Assembly: GCF_002910905.1 (NCBI RefSeq)
Contig: NZ_NEUE01000288.1
Coordinates: 1 to 49,117, forward strand
Source: Streptomyces sp. SM11
Lineage (GTDB): Bacteria; Actinomycetota; Actinomycetes; Streptomycetales; Streptomycetaceae
Length of the DNA: 49,117 nucleotides
Direction of reading: 5' to 3'
Positions within the stretch are counted from its first letter, which is position 1, and the number at the start of each line of letters is the position of its first letter. Below are positions 34,700 through 42,271 of the stretch, one piece after another. The notes under the pieces were generated by a model. The model was given only the letters and a program-made list of their open reading frames with translations, had not been told where the DNA came from and searched no databases. The position numbers were made by a program, and so were the translations under genes.

Positions 34700-34927
34700 T
34701 CAGTCACCTTCGGGGAATCGGCCCTCATCGAGGTCCTTCATCATCCGGTCCAGACGCCTTGCCGCGTCCGGGAGATCGTGCTTCGCCGCGGCCGTGACGA
34801 CCAGCAGCTTCCGGGTCAGCGCCATCCGTACGCCCTCCGGGACTTGCAGTGCACGCACCTTCGCGTGCGCTTCCTTCAATTGGTCGGCGACTTGGCCATA
34901 GAGCTTGAGTTGGCTGTCGCGTTCCAT
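34700..34927 (-). CDS. Small conserved helical protein
   Basis: A 75-residue charged protein, MERDSQLKLYGQVADQ ... RMMKDLDEGRFPEGD, predicted all helical, soluble, with no Cys. It starts at ATG 34927; an upstream in-frame extension is Arg-rich and unlikely. It sits between hupS and leuCD in the core order, as I recall for other Streptomyces. Function unknown. Confidence 0.75.
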   Translation of the reverse strand: MERDSQLKLYGQVADQLKEAHAKVRALQVPEGVRMALTRKLLVVTAAAKHDLPDAARRLDRMMKDLDEGRFPEGD

Positions 34928-34980
34928 GCACCGATTGTGCCATCTGGGGCGAGTTGTCGCCCGACGGGGTCTCAACAAGC

Positions 34981-35016
34981 GACTGCGCCCCCTGCCGGGA
35001 GGCAGGGGGCGCAGTC
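34981..35016 (-). terminator. 16-bp perfect hairpin after leuCD
   Basis: 34981-34996 pairs with 35001-35016 around a GGGA loop, 16 bp after the leuD stop. Confidence 0.85.
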
Positions 35017-35031
35017 CTGGGAAAGTGCTGC

Positions 35032-35625
35032 TCAGGCGGCAATGGTACGCGGCTTGAAGGCCGGCCTCGCCGCCTCGTACGCGGCGATGTCCGCTTCGTT
35101 CTGAAGGGTGAGGCTGATGTCGTCGAGGCCGTTCAGCAGGCGCCAGCGGGCGTTCTCGTCGAGTTCGAAGTCGGCGATGATGCCCTCGGCGCGGACCTGG
35201 CGCGCCTCCAGGTCTACGGTCACCTCGGCGGTCGGGTCGGCCTCGGTGAGCTCCCAGAGGGCGTCGACGACCTGCTGCTCCAGGACCACCGTGAGCAGGC
35301 CGTTCTTCAGCGAGTTACCCCGGAAGATGTCGGCGAAGCGGGAGGAGACGACGGCCTTGAAACCGAAGTTCTGCAGGGCCCAGACCGCGTGTTCGCGGGA
35401 AGAGCCCGTACCGAAGTCGGGACCGGCGACCAGGACCGAGGCGCCCTGGCGCTCGGGGCGGTTGAGGACGAAGTTCTCGTCCTTGCGCCAGGCTTCGAAG
35501 AGGCCGTCCTCGAACCCGTCGCGGGTGACCTTCTTCAGCCAGTGGGCGGGGATGATCTGGTCGGTGTCGACGTTGCTGCGGCGCAGCGGGACGGCCCGGC
35601 CGGTGTGGGTGGTGAATGCTTCCAT
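35032..35625 (-). CDS. leuD: 3-isopropylmalate dehydratase small subunit
   Basis: A 197-residue LeuD. MEAFTTHTGRAVPLRRSNVDTDQIIPA is the swivel-domain start, and GPDFGTGSSREHAVWAL is the substrate-loop signature. It pairs with LeuC to isomerise 2- and 3-isopropylmalate in leucine synthesis. ATG 35625 lies 2 bp after the leuC stop, showing a coupled leuC-leuD operon. Confidence 0.97.
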   Translation of the reverse strand: MEAFTTHTGRAVPLRRSNVDTDQIIPAHWLKKVTRDGFEDGLFEAWRKDENFVLNRPERQGASVLVAGPDFGTGSSREHAVWALQNFGFKAVVSSRFADIFRGNSLKNGLLTVVLEQQVVDALWELTEADPTAEVTVDLEARQVRAEGIIADFELDENARWRLLNGLDDISLTLQNEADIAAYEAARPAFKPRTIAA

Positions 35626-35627
35626 GG

Positions 35628-37055
35628 CTATCGGACTCCGGCGGGGGTACGGGCGTCGGACAGGTCGGCGGGCGAGGCCAGATGGCCCAGCACGGCGGTG
35701 GCGGCGGCGACCTGAGGCGAGACCAGGTGGGTGCGGCCGCCCTTGCCCTGCCGGCCCTCGAAGTTGCGGTTCGAGGTGGAGGCGGAGCGCTCGCCGGGGG
35801 CCAGCTGGTCGGGGTTCATACCGAGGCACATCGAGCAGCCCGCGTGCCGCCATTCGGCGCCGGCCCCGGTGAAGACCTTGTCCAGGCCCTCGGAGACCGC
35901 CTGGAGGGCGACCCGGACGGAGCCGGGGACGACCAGCATCCGTACGCCTTCCGCGATTCTGCGGCCGTCCAGGATCGAGGCCGCGTTGCGCAGGTCCTCG
36001 ATGCGGCCGTTGGTGCACGAACCTACGAAGACGGTGTCGACGTTGATGTCACGCAGCGGCTGCCCGGCGGTCAACCCCATGTACTCCAGGGCCTTTTCGG
36101 CGGCGAAGCGCTCCGAGGCGTCCTCGTACGAAGCAGGGTCGGGGACGTTGGCCGACAGGGGCGCGCCCTGACCGGGGTTGGTGCCCCAGGTGACGAACGG
36201 GGCCAGCTCGGTGGCGTCGATGACGACCTCGGCGTCGAACACCGCGTCGTCGTCGGAGCGCAGCGTCTTCCAGTACGCGACCGCGGCGTCCCAGTCCTCG
36301 CCCTCGGGGGCGTGGTCACGGCCCTTGAGGTAGTCGAAGGTGGTGGCGTCCGGGGCGATCATGCCCGCGCGGGCGCCCGCCTCGATCGACATGTTGCAGA
36401 TGGTCATCCGGGCCTCCATCGAGAGCTTCTCGATGGCGGAGCCGCGGTATTCGAGGATGTAGCCCTGGCCACCGCCGGTGCCGATCCGGGTGATGATCGC
36501 CAGGATCAGGTCCTTCGCGGTGACCTCGTCGGGCAGTTCACCGTCGACCGTGATGGCCATGGTCTTCGGGCGGGCCAGCGGCAGCGTCTGGGTGGCCAGG
36601 ACGTGCTCCACCTGGCTGGTGCCGATGCCGAACGCCAGCGCGCCGAACGCGCCGTGCGTGGAGGTGTGGGAGTCGCCGCAGACCACGGTGGTGCCCGGCT
36701 GGGTCAGCCCCAGCTGCGGGCCGACCACGTGGACGACGCCCTGCTCGACATCGCCCAGCGGGTGCAGCCGTACGCCGAAGTCCGCGCAGTTCTTGCGCAG
36801 GGTCTCCAGCTGGACGCGCGAGACCGGGTCCGCGATCGGCTTGTCGATGTCGAGGGTCGGGGTGTTGTGGTCCTCGGTCGCGATGGTGAGGTCGAGCCGT
36901 CGCACCGGACGCCCGGCCCGGCGCAGACCGTCGAAGGCCTGCGGGCTGGTCACCTCGTGCAGCAGGTGCAGATCGATGAAGAGGAGGTCGGGCTCGCCCT
37001 CCGCGCGTCGGACGACATGGTCGTCCCAGACCTTCTCCGCGAGTGTCCTACCCAT
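35628..37055 (-). CDS. leuC: 3-isopropylmalate dehydratase large subunit
   Basis: A 475-residue aconitase-superfamily subunit starting MGRTLAEKVWDDHVV. [4Fe-4S] ligand Cys lie in VFVGSCTNGRIEDL and AGCSMCLGMNPDQ. TVVCGDSHTSTHGAFGALAFGIG is the family signature. A much longer in-frame extension (to 37973) runs through the divergent regulator and is not translated. An 8-bp hairpin abuts its GGAGGG ribosome site. Regulation by the divergent NdgR is expected from work on other Streptomyces. Confidence 0.97.
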   Translation of the reverse strand: MGRTLAEKVWDDHVVRRAEGEPDLLFIDLHLLHEVTSPQAFDGLRRAGRPVRRLDLTIATEDHNTPTLDIDKPIADPVSRVQLETLRKNCADFGVRLHPLGDVEQGVVHVVGPQLGLTQPGTTVVCGDSHTSTHGAFGALAFGIGTSQVEHVLATQTLPLARPKTMAITVDGELPDEVTAKDLILAIITRIGTGGGQGYILEYRGSAIEKLSMEARMTICNMSIEAGARAGMIAPDATTFDYLKGRDHAPEGEDWDAAVAYWKTLRSDDDAVFDAEVVIDATELAPFVTWGTNPGQGAPLSANVPDPASYEDASERFAAEKALEYMGLTAGQPLRDINVDTVFVGSCTNGRIEDLRNAASILDGRRIAEGVRMLVVPGSVRVALQAVSEGLDKVFTGAGAEWRHAGCSMCLGMNPDQLAPGERSASTSNRNFEGRQGKGGRTHLVSPQVAAATAVLGHLASPADLSDARTPAGVR

Positions 37056-37067
37056 CGCTGTCCCTCC

Positions 37068-37087
37068 GGCCGGCGTCTTCGCCGGCC
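37068..37087 (-). promoter_or_regulatory. Leader hairpin abutting the leuC ribosome site
   Basis: GGCCGGCG and CGCCGGCC pair around an AAGA loop on the minus strand, with the hairpin ending exactly where the GGAGGG Shine-Dalgarno sequence begins. It could tune leuC translation. No Leu-rich leader peptide was found upstream. Confidence 0.45.
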
Positions 37088-37198
37088 CAACTAGAGATTC
37101 GGTGCGCCTCCGTCCGGACCTCCGTGCGGGGCGGTGGCTACGAGCCGTTGTGCGGCCGCCTCCACAGGTTCGCAACTTCCGCCGAAAATTGAACTTGC

Positions 37199-37223
37199 GT
37201 TTCACAGAGTGAGACGGGAGTAT
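37199..37223 (+). promoter_or_regulatory. Candidate NdgR operator and ndgR promoter
   Basis: GTTTCAC (37199-37205) and GTGAGAC (37209-37215) form an inverted repeat with 6/7 symmetry and a 3-nt centre. TTGCGT (37195-37200), then 17 bp, then GAGTAT (37218-37223) forms a promoter-like pair whose -10 ends 6 nt before the ndgR ATG, so the repeat lies inside the promoter and the mRNA may be leaderless. Autoregulation is inferred. Confidence 0.45.
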
Positions 37224-37229
37224 CGTCGT

Positions 37230-37946
37230 ATGGACAACTCTAGCGGCGTCGGCGTTCTCGACAAGGCAGCTCTGGTATTGAGCGCCCTGGAGTCCGGCCC
37301 GGCCACCCTCGCCGGGCTGGTCGCGGCGACAGGGCTCGCACGGCCCACGGCCCATCGACTGGCCGTGGCACTGGAACACCACCGGATGGTGGCGAGGGAC
37401 ATGCAGGGTCGGTTCATTCTCGGCCCCCGACTGTCGGAACTGGCAGCCGCGGCGGGCGAGGACCGCCTGCTGGCCACGGCCGGACCGGTGCTCACCCACC
37501 TGCGCGACATCACCGGCGAGAGCGCGCAGCTCTACCGTCGGCAGGGCGACATGCGCATCTGTGTGGCAGCGGCGGAACGGCTGTCCGGGCTCCGGGACAC
37601 GGTGCCGGTCGGCTCCACGCTCACGATGAAGGCGGGCTCCTCCGCCCAGATCCTGATGGCCTGGGAGGAGCCGGAGCGCCTGCACCGGGGCCTCCAGGGT
37701 GCCAGGTTCACGGCGACGGCACTCTCCGGCGTACGGCGACGGGGCTGGGCCCAGTCGATCGGCGAGCGGGAACCGGGCGTCGCCTCGGTCTCCGCCCCGG
37801 TGCGCGGCCCCTCGAACCGGGTGGTCGCCGCGGTCTCGGTCTCCGGGCCGATCGAGCGCCTGACCCGTCACCCGGGCCGGATGCACGCCCAGGCCGTCAT
37901 CGACTCGGCAGCGCGGCTGAGCGAGGCCCTGCGCCGCACCGGCTGA
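37230..37946 (+). CDS. ndgR: IclR-type regulator of amino acid metabolism
   Basis: A 238-residue regulator. Residues about 10-70 are a winged helix-turn-helix (LVAATGLARPTAHRLAVAL), and residues 80-238 the IclR effector domain with AAAERLSGLRDTVPVGSTL. Position divergent from leuCD and sequence match NdgR of Streptomyces, which controls leuCD and other amino acid genes. ATG 37230 gives MDNSSGVGVLDKA, the family start; there is no Shine-Dalgarno sequence. Followed by a hairpin with a T-run. Confidence 0.93.
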   Translation: MDNSSGVGVLDKAALVLSALESGPATLAGLVAATGLARPTAHRLAVALEHHRMVARDMQGRFILGPRLSELAAAAGEDRLLATAGPVLTHLRDITGESAQLYRRQGDMRICVAAAERLSGLRDTVPVGSTLTMKAGSSAQILMAWEEPERLHRGLQGARFTATALSGVRRRGWAQSIGEREPGVASVSAPVRGPSNRVVAAVSVSGPIERLTRHPGRMHAQAVIDSAARLSEALRRTG

Positions 37947-37982
37947 CGACCGGCCCGCACGACTCCTCTCCATCTTCCGGAA

Positions 37983-38011
37983 GGCCGCCCCAGCGCCGTG
38001 GCGGCCCTTTT
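37983..38011 (+). terminator. Terminator of ndgR
   Basis: GGCCGCC (37983-37989) pairs with GGCGGCC (38000-38006), then CTTTTCT. Confidence 0.65.
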
Positions 38012-38043
38012 CTCTTCCCGGCCCCCTTCACTCACCCGTCCGC

Positions 38044-38541
38044 TCAACCGCCGGACGACCGGTGGGCGAGACGGTCCGCCGCCCTGCGGCCCCGCGCCCG
38101 GACCGGCAGCGCCTCGGTCGCCGCGGCCAGCCCGTACGCCGGCATGTCGGCGTAGATCGACTCGTAGCCGCCCTCGGGCACGATGTAGCTCTCGTGCCAG
38201 AGCCCCACGTGCTGCCGGGACTTCTTCTCCTTGCGGTTGACGATCGCCCAGGCCTTGCGGTGGAACATGTCGGGAGCGGCGGCGTACGCGTACAGCTTCT
38301 CCTTCGACTCCCAGTACTGGACGACGTAGTACGTCCGCGGCGAGCCCGTGAGCAGCGTGTAGCCGAGCAGCCCTCGGCTCTTGTCCTTGGTCAACTCCCG
38401 CAGCATGCGCGGCATCGCGGCGAGGACGGGCAGCCAGTGGTGGATGCCCCGGAAGTGGTTGATGCGCATCCCGATCAGCAGGACGACGACGTCCCCCTCG
38501 GCTCCCGCCGTCATCCGGCCCGGTATCGGCTTCGCGAACAT
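38044..38541 (-). CDS. DUF4188 family protein, monooxygenase-like
   Basis: A 165-residue protein starting MFAKPIPGRMTAG. GDVVVLLIGMRINHFRGIHHWLPVL, GYTLLTGSPRTYYVVQYW and YAYAAAPDMFHRKAWAIVNR match DUF4188, thought to be a dimeric alpha-beta barrel related to small monooxygenases. No cofactor motif is visible. It is divergent from a MerR regulator, with a perfect palindrome in the shared promoter, so the regulator very likely controls it. Physiological substrate unknown. Confidence 0.85.
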   Translation of the reverse strand: MFAKPIPGRMTAGAEGDVVVLLIGMRINHFRGIHHWLPVLAAMPRMLRELTKDKSRGLLGYTLLTGSPRTYYVVQYWESKEKLYAYAAAPDMFHRKAWAIVNRKEKKSRQHVGLWHESYIVPEGGYESIYADMPAYGLAAATEALPVRARGRRAADRLAHRSSGG

Positions 38542-38566
38542 GGTGTACCCCCGATTCTGTTGGAGA

Positions 38567-38597
38567 GTGCCACTATCCAATGATTGGATAGTGGCAC
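38567..38597. promoter_or_regulatory. 31-bp perfect palindromic operator of the MerR-type regulator
   Basis: 38567-38580 is the exact reverse complement of 38584-38597, with TGA at the centre (38581-38583). It lies 25 bp before the DUF4188 start and 34 bp before the regulator start. MerR proteins bind such long dyads between promoter elements and unwind them. Confidence 0.75.
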
Positions 38598-38631
38598 CAC
38601 CCAACAGTGGGCGCAAGGGAAGGCGCGGAGA

Positions 38632-39273
38632 TTGCGACTGGCAGAACTGAGCGAGCAGAGCGGCGTCCCGACGGCGACGGTCAAGTACTACCTGCGTGAG
38701 GGGCTGCTGCCGCACGGTCGGCGGATCAGCGCGACACAGGCGGAGTACGACGAGAGCCACCTGCGACGGCTGCGGCTGGTGCGCGCCCTGATCCAGGTCG
38801 GACGGCTGCCGGTGGCGACGGCCCGCGAGGTGCTGGCGCACGTGGATGACGAGTCGCTCGGCCGCACGATCCGCCTGGGAGCGGCCCTTTGGGCACTGCC
38901 GCACGGTCCCACCCCTGATGAGGACGCCCCCGAGACGGCGACGGCACGGGCCCAGGTCACCTTGCTGCTCACGGAGTTGGATTGGTCGACCACGCTGGAG
39001 CTCGGCGAGCTCTCTCCCGTCTACCGGTCCTTGGTCGCCTCGGTGGCCACACTGGTCCGGCTCGGATATCCGTGTGACATCGACTACTTGACCCGGCAGG
39101 CCCGGATCATGGAGCAGACGGCGGTGCACGATCTGGACGAGATGGAGACGTACGCCTCCGAGGCCGAGCAGGTCGAGAAGGCCGTGGCGTCGGCGGTGCT
39201 GTACGAACCGTTGCTGATGTCCCTGCGGCGGCTCGCGCAGAGCGAGGAGTCGGCCCGACGGTACGGCCTGTGA
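38632..39273 (+). CDS. MerR-family transcriptional regulator
   Basis: A 213-residue regulator starting (TTG) LRLAELSEQSGVPTATVKYYLREGLLP, the MerR winged helix-turn-helix with the YYLREGLL wing, then HLRRLRLVRALIQVGRLPVATAREVLA. The C-terminal part (about 90-213) is helical with few Cys, so metal sensing is unlikely; it may bind an organic molecule. The frame extends to a TTG at 38584, but that lies within the palindrome, so the internal TTG with a GGAG upstream is used. Confidence 0.88.
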   Translation: MRLAELSEQSGVPTATVKYYLREGLLPHGRRISATQAEYDESHLRRLRLVRALIQVGRLPVATAREVLAHVDDESLGRTIRLGAALWALPHGPTPDEDAPETATARAQVTLLLTELDWSTTLELGELSPVYRSLVASVATLVRLGYPCDIDYLTRQARIMEQTAVHDLDEMETYASEAEQVEKAVASAVLYEPLLMSLRRLAQSEESARRYGL

Positions 39274-39286
39274 CGGGGGGGCGGAA

Positions 39287-39324
39287 ACGGGAAGGCCCTC
39301 CACCTCGGTGGAGGGCCTTCCCGT
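39287..39324. terminator. 17-bp perfect bidirectional terminator
   Basis: 39287-39303 pairs with 39308-39324 around a CTCG loop, between the MerR gene and the convergent tRNA cluster. Confidence 0.85.
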
Positions 39325-39336
39325 ACCGCTCTGTTG

Positions 39337-39409
39337 TACCCCCGACCGGATTCGAACCGGCGCTACTGCCGTGAGAGGGCAGCGTGCTAGGCCGCTACAC
39401 AACGGGGGC
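39337..39409 (-). tRNA. tRNA-Glu(CTC), copy 1
   Basis: Cloverleaf of 73 nt: GCCCCCG acceptor, anticodon stem CTGCC/GGCAG with loop CTCTCAC giving anticodon CTC, and GGTTCGAATCC T arm. Last gene of the cluster; no CCA is encoded directly after. Confidence 0.95.
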
Positions 39410-39447
39410 TTGTCCTGCTGATCATGCTCGTACTGCTTGGTCTTGCG

Positions 39448-39519
39448 CTGGGCTACCAGGACTCGAACCTAGAATGACGGTACCAGAAACCGTAGTGTTG
39501 CCAATTACACCATAGCCCA
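39448..39519 (-). tRNA. tRNA-Gln(CTG), copy 1
   Basis: Cloverleaf of 72 nt: TGGGCTA/TAGCCCA acceptor, anticodon stem ACGGT/ACCGT with loop TTCTGGT giving CTG, and GGTTCGAGTCC T arm. Confidence 0.95.
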
Positions 39520-39531
39520 TGGTGAGACAAG

Positions 39532-39604
39532 TACCCCCGACCGGATTCGAACCGGCGCTACTGCCGTGAGAGGGCAGCGTGCTAGGCCGCTACACAACGG
39601 GGGC
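39532..39604 (-). tRNA. tRNA-Glu(CTC), copy 2
   Basis: Identical in sequence to the copy at 39337-39409. It lies between the two copies of the Glu-Gln module. Confidence 0.95.
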
Positions 39605-39664
39605 CCTAGCGATCCTGCATCAAGAACGTGGGTGCGACCCAGATGTTCTCGCGGGAAGGATCTG

Positions 39665-39737
39665 TACCCCCGACCGGATTCGAACCGGCGCTACTGCCGT
39701 GAGAGGGCAGCGTGCTAGGCCGCTACACAACGGGGGC
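39665..39737 (-). tRNA. tRNA-Glu(CTC), copy 3
   Basis: Third identical copy, part of duplicated module B. Confidence 0.95.
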
Positions 39738-39775
39738 TTGTCCTGCTGATCATGCTCGTACTGCTTGGTCTTGCG

Positions 39776-39847
39776 CTGGGCTACCAGGACTCGAACCTAG
39801 AATGACGGTACCAGAAACCGTAGTGTTGCCAATTACACCATAGCCCA
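39776..39847 (-). tRNA. tRNA-Gln(CTG), copy 2
   Basis: Identical to the copy at 39448-39519. It is first in the transcribed order, so the operon reads Gln, Glu, Glu, Gln, Glu. Confidence 0.95.
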
Positions 39848-39934
39848 CTGAAATGCAACCCCTGGTGGGGGCTTCACTTCTGTCTACGCTCCCGGCCGGA
39901 TCTTTCGGCCCGCTCGGGCGGCGCAGAAAGAACA

Positions 39935-40654
39935 TTACCCGAAGGTGTCCGGCGCTCCAAAACGGGTATTACCCGCCAGCAGGCCGGGCAGCTGGTCGAG
40001 CCCGGTGATCGACACGAGATCCGGCCTCCCGCCCCTCCCTCGCCGGTCGAGCCAGATCCCCGTCAGCCCGGCGGCCACGGCCGCGCTCGCGTCGATGTCG
40101 GGTTCGTTGCCCACGTACGCCACCTCGTGCGGCTCCAGCGCGAGCGCCTCGCAGGCCGCGTGGAAGGCGCCGGCCTCCGGCTTGGAGATCCCGAGCTCCA
40201 CGGCGCAGACCATCGACTCGAACCGGTCCCGGACGCCGAGCGCGGTGAGCTTGTGGTGCTGGTGGTGGGTGTTGGCATTGGAGAGGATCCCGTGCCGATA
40301 GCCGGGGCCCAGCAGGTCGAGCACGGGCAGCACGTCCGGGAAGAGCGCCCAGGCGGCCTCGTAGTGAACGGCGTGGCGCCCGAACCAGGCCTCGGCCTCG
40401 GCGTCCTCCAGCTCCTGCGCCAGGAACTCCCGCACCCGGTCCCGCCGCTGCCCGGGGAAGTCCGTCTCACCGGCGGTCATGCGCGCCCAGTGCCGGACGC
40501 TCAGCGCCCCCCAGGCGTCGAGGGCCACGTCCACCGAGGCGTACGCCTCGGGCAGGCCCTCGCTCTCCAGGTGCCGGCGCATACCGGTGCGGGCGGCGCC
40601 CGTGTAATCGAAGATCGTGTCGTCGATGTCCCAGAGCACGGCGCGGATCGGCAT
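39935..40654 (-). CDS. HAD-family hydrolase
   Basis: A 239-residue HAD phosphatase-like enzyme. Motif I is LWDIDDTIFD (nucleophile Asp and acid Asp), motif II GILSNAN, motif III Lys in GISKPEAGAF, motif IV YVGNEPDIDASAA. A helical C1 cap lies between about 20 and 95. Likely a phosphatase of small molecules; substrate not predictable. ATG 40654 (MPIRAVLWD) is chosen over a start three residues earlier. It lies after gltX, separated by a strong terminator. Confidence 0.9.
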   Translation of the reverse strand: MPIRAVLWDIDDTIFDYTGAARTGMRRHLESEGLPEAYASVDVALDAWGALSVRHWARMTAGETDFPGQRRDRVREFLAQELEDAEAEAWFGRHAVHYEAAWALFPDVLPVLDLLGPGYRHGILSNANTHHQHHKLTALGVRDRFESMVCAVELGISKPEAGAFHAACEALALEPHEVAYVGNEPDIDASAAVAAGLTGIWLDRRGRGGRPDLVSITGLDQLPGLLAGNTRFGAPDTFG

Positions 40655-40698
40655 GGATCTCACGGTAGCCGCATGCCGGTGGCCGTGGGGGCGTAAAG

Positions 40699-40738
40699 CC
40701 GAGGAGGGCCGCAGCCGGTCGGCTGCGGCCCTCCTCGG
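40699..40738 (-). terminator. 18-bp perfect hairpin after gltX
   Basis: 40699-40716 pairs with 40721-40738 around a GGTC loop, 18 bp after the gltX stop. Confidence 0.85.
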
Positions 40739-40756
40739 GGGTGTCCGGTCGCTTCG

Positions 40757-42271
40757 CTACGCGGTCAGCTTCACCAGTGCCGCGTCCACGCGGGCCAGAC
40801 TCCTGTCGCGGCCCAGGATCTGGAGGGACTCGAAGAGCGGCAGGCCGACGGTGCGGCCGGTGACGGCGACGCGGACCGGAGCCTGCGCCTTGCCGAGCTT
40901 GAGGCCGTGGGTCTCGCCGGCGGTGAGGACGGCGTTCTTCAGGGACTCCGGGTCGCTCCAGTCGGCCGCTTCCAGGTTGGCGCGGGCCGTGGTCAGCAGG
41001 GCGGCCGGGTCGCCCTTCATCGCCTTGGACCACGACGCCTCGTCCTCGACCGGCTCGTCGAGGAAGAGGAAGTCGACGTTGTCGGTGATGTCGGAGAGCA
41101 CCGTGACCCGGGTCTGGGCGTACGGGGCGATCTCCGCCCACTTCTCCGCGTCGAAGGCCTCCGGGGCCCAGGGCGCGAAGGGGGCCCGCAGCCAGGGGCC
41201 GCAGGCCTCGGTGAAGGCCTTCACGTCCAGCTTGCGGATGTGCTCGGCGTTGATGTGCTCGCACTTCTTGAGGTCGAAGCGGGCCGGGTTGGCGTTGACG
41301 TCCTTGATGTCGAACGCCGCGACCAGCTCGTCCATCGAGAAGATGTCGCGGTCCTCGGCGATCGACCAGCCGAGCAGGGAGAGGTAGTTCAGCAGGCCCT
41401 CGGGGAGGAAGCCGCGCTCCCGGTAGAGGTTGAGGGAGGCCTGCGGGTCGCGCTTGGAGAGCTTCTTGTTGCCCTCGCCCATGACGTACGGCAGGTGACC
41501 GAAGGCGGGGGTGTCCTTGGCGATGCCCAGCTCGATGAGCGCCCGGTAGAGGGCGATCTGGCGCGGGGTGGAGGAGAGCAGGTCCTCGCCGCGCAGGACG
41601 TGGGTGATTTCCATCAGCGCGTCGTCGACCGGGTTGACCAGCGTGTAGAGCGGGGCCCCGTTGGCGCGGACGATGCCGTAGTCCGGGACGTTCTCCGGCT
41701 GGACGGTGATGTCGCCGCGGACCAGGTCGGTGAAGGTAATGGCCTCGTCGGGCATCCGGAAGCGCACGATCGAGCTGCGGCCCTCGGCCTCGTACGCGGT
41801 CTTCCGCGCGTCCGTGAGGTCGCGGCAGTGGCCGTCGTAGCCGGACGGCTTCCCCGCGGCGCGGGCGGCGTCGCGGCGGGTGTCCAGCTCCTCGGTGGTG
41901 CAGTAGCAGGGGTAGGCGTACCCGGCGGCGAGCAGCTTCCCGGCGACGTCCTTGTACAGGTCCATCCGCTGCGACTGGCGGTACGGCGCGTGCGGGCCGC
42001 CGATCTCGGGGCCCTCGTCCCAGTCCAGGCCCAGCCAGCGCATCGAGTCGAGCAGCTGCTGGTAGGACTCCTCCGAGTCGCGCGCCGCGTCGGTGTCCTC
42101 GATCCGGAAGACCAGGGTGCCCTGGTGGTGCCGGGCGAAGGCCCAGTTGAAGAGCGCCGTCCGGACCAGGCCCACATGGGGGTTGCCGGTCGGGGAGGGA
42201 CAGAAGCGGACGCGGTGGGGCCTCGCCTGGTCGAGCGGAGCCGAGAGCTTGGGGAAAGGTGCGTTAGCCAC
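40757..42271 (-). CDS. gltX: Glutamyl-tRNA synthetase
   Basis: A 504-residue class I synthetase. The HIGH-type motif lies in FCPSPTGNPHVGLVRTAL, and the KMSKS-type motif in KKLSKRDPQAS. FRIEDTDAARD binds Glu. Because Gln-tRNA is usually made by transamidation in Streptomyces, this enzyme probably charges both tRNA-Glu and tRNA-Gln, whose genes lie 0.9 kb downstream. The GTG start overlaps the FAH gene by 8 bp, indicating coupled translation. Confidence 0.96.
   Translation of the reverse strand: MANAPFPKLSAPLDQARPHRVRFCPSPTGNPHVGLVRTALFNWAFARHHQGTLVFRIEDTDAARDSEESYQQLLDSMRWLGLDWDEGPEIGGPHAPYRQSQRMDLYKDVAGKLLAAGYAYPCYCTTEELDTRRDAARAAGKPSGYDGHCRDLTDARKTAYEAEGRSSIVRFRMPDEAITFTDLVRGDITVQPENVPDYGIVRANGAPLYTLVNPVDDALMEITHVLRGEDLLSSTPRQIALYRALIELGIAKDTPAFGHLPYVMGEGNKKLSKRDPQASLNLYRERGFLPEGLLNYLSLLGWSIAEDRDIFSMDELVAAFDIKDVNANPARFDLKKCEHINAEHIRKLDVKAFTEACGPWLRAPFAPWAPEAFDAEKWAEIAPYAQTRVTVLSDITDNVDFLFLDEPVEDEASWSKAMKGDPAALLTTARANLEAADWSDPESLKNAVLTAGETHGLKLGKAQAPVRVAVTGRTVGLPLFESLQILGRDRSLARVDAALVKLTA

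Larger units (their letters stand above)
39335..39519 (-). repeat. 185-bp Glu-Gln tRNA module, copy A
   Basis: Identical to 39663-39847, including the 38-bp spacer between the two tRNA genes. The match stops at the base beyond each end. Confidence 0.9.
39663..39847 (-). repeat. 185-bp Glu-Gln tRNA module, copy B
   Basis: Exact duplicate of 39335-39519 at an offset of 328 bp. Confidence 0.9.

Noticed and set aside
37056..37973. N-terminal extension of leuC over the ndgR gene
   Set aside because: The known LeuC start MGRTLAEKV has a ribosome site at 37055, and the extension is antisense to ndgR.
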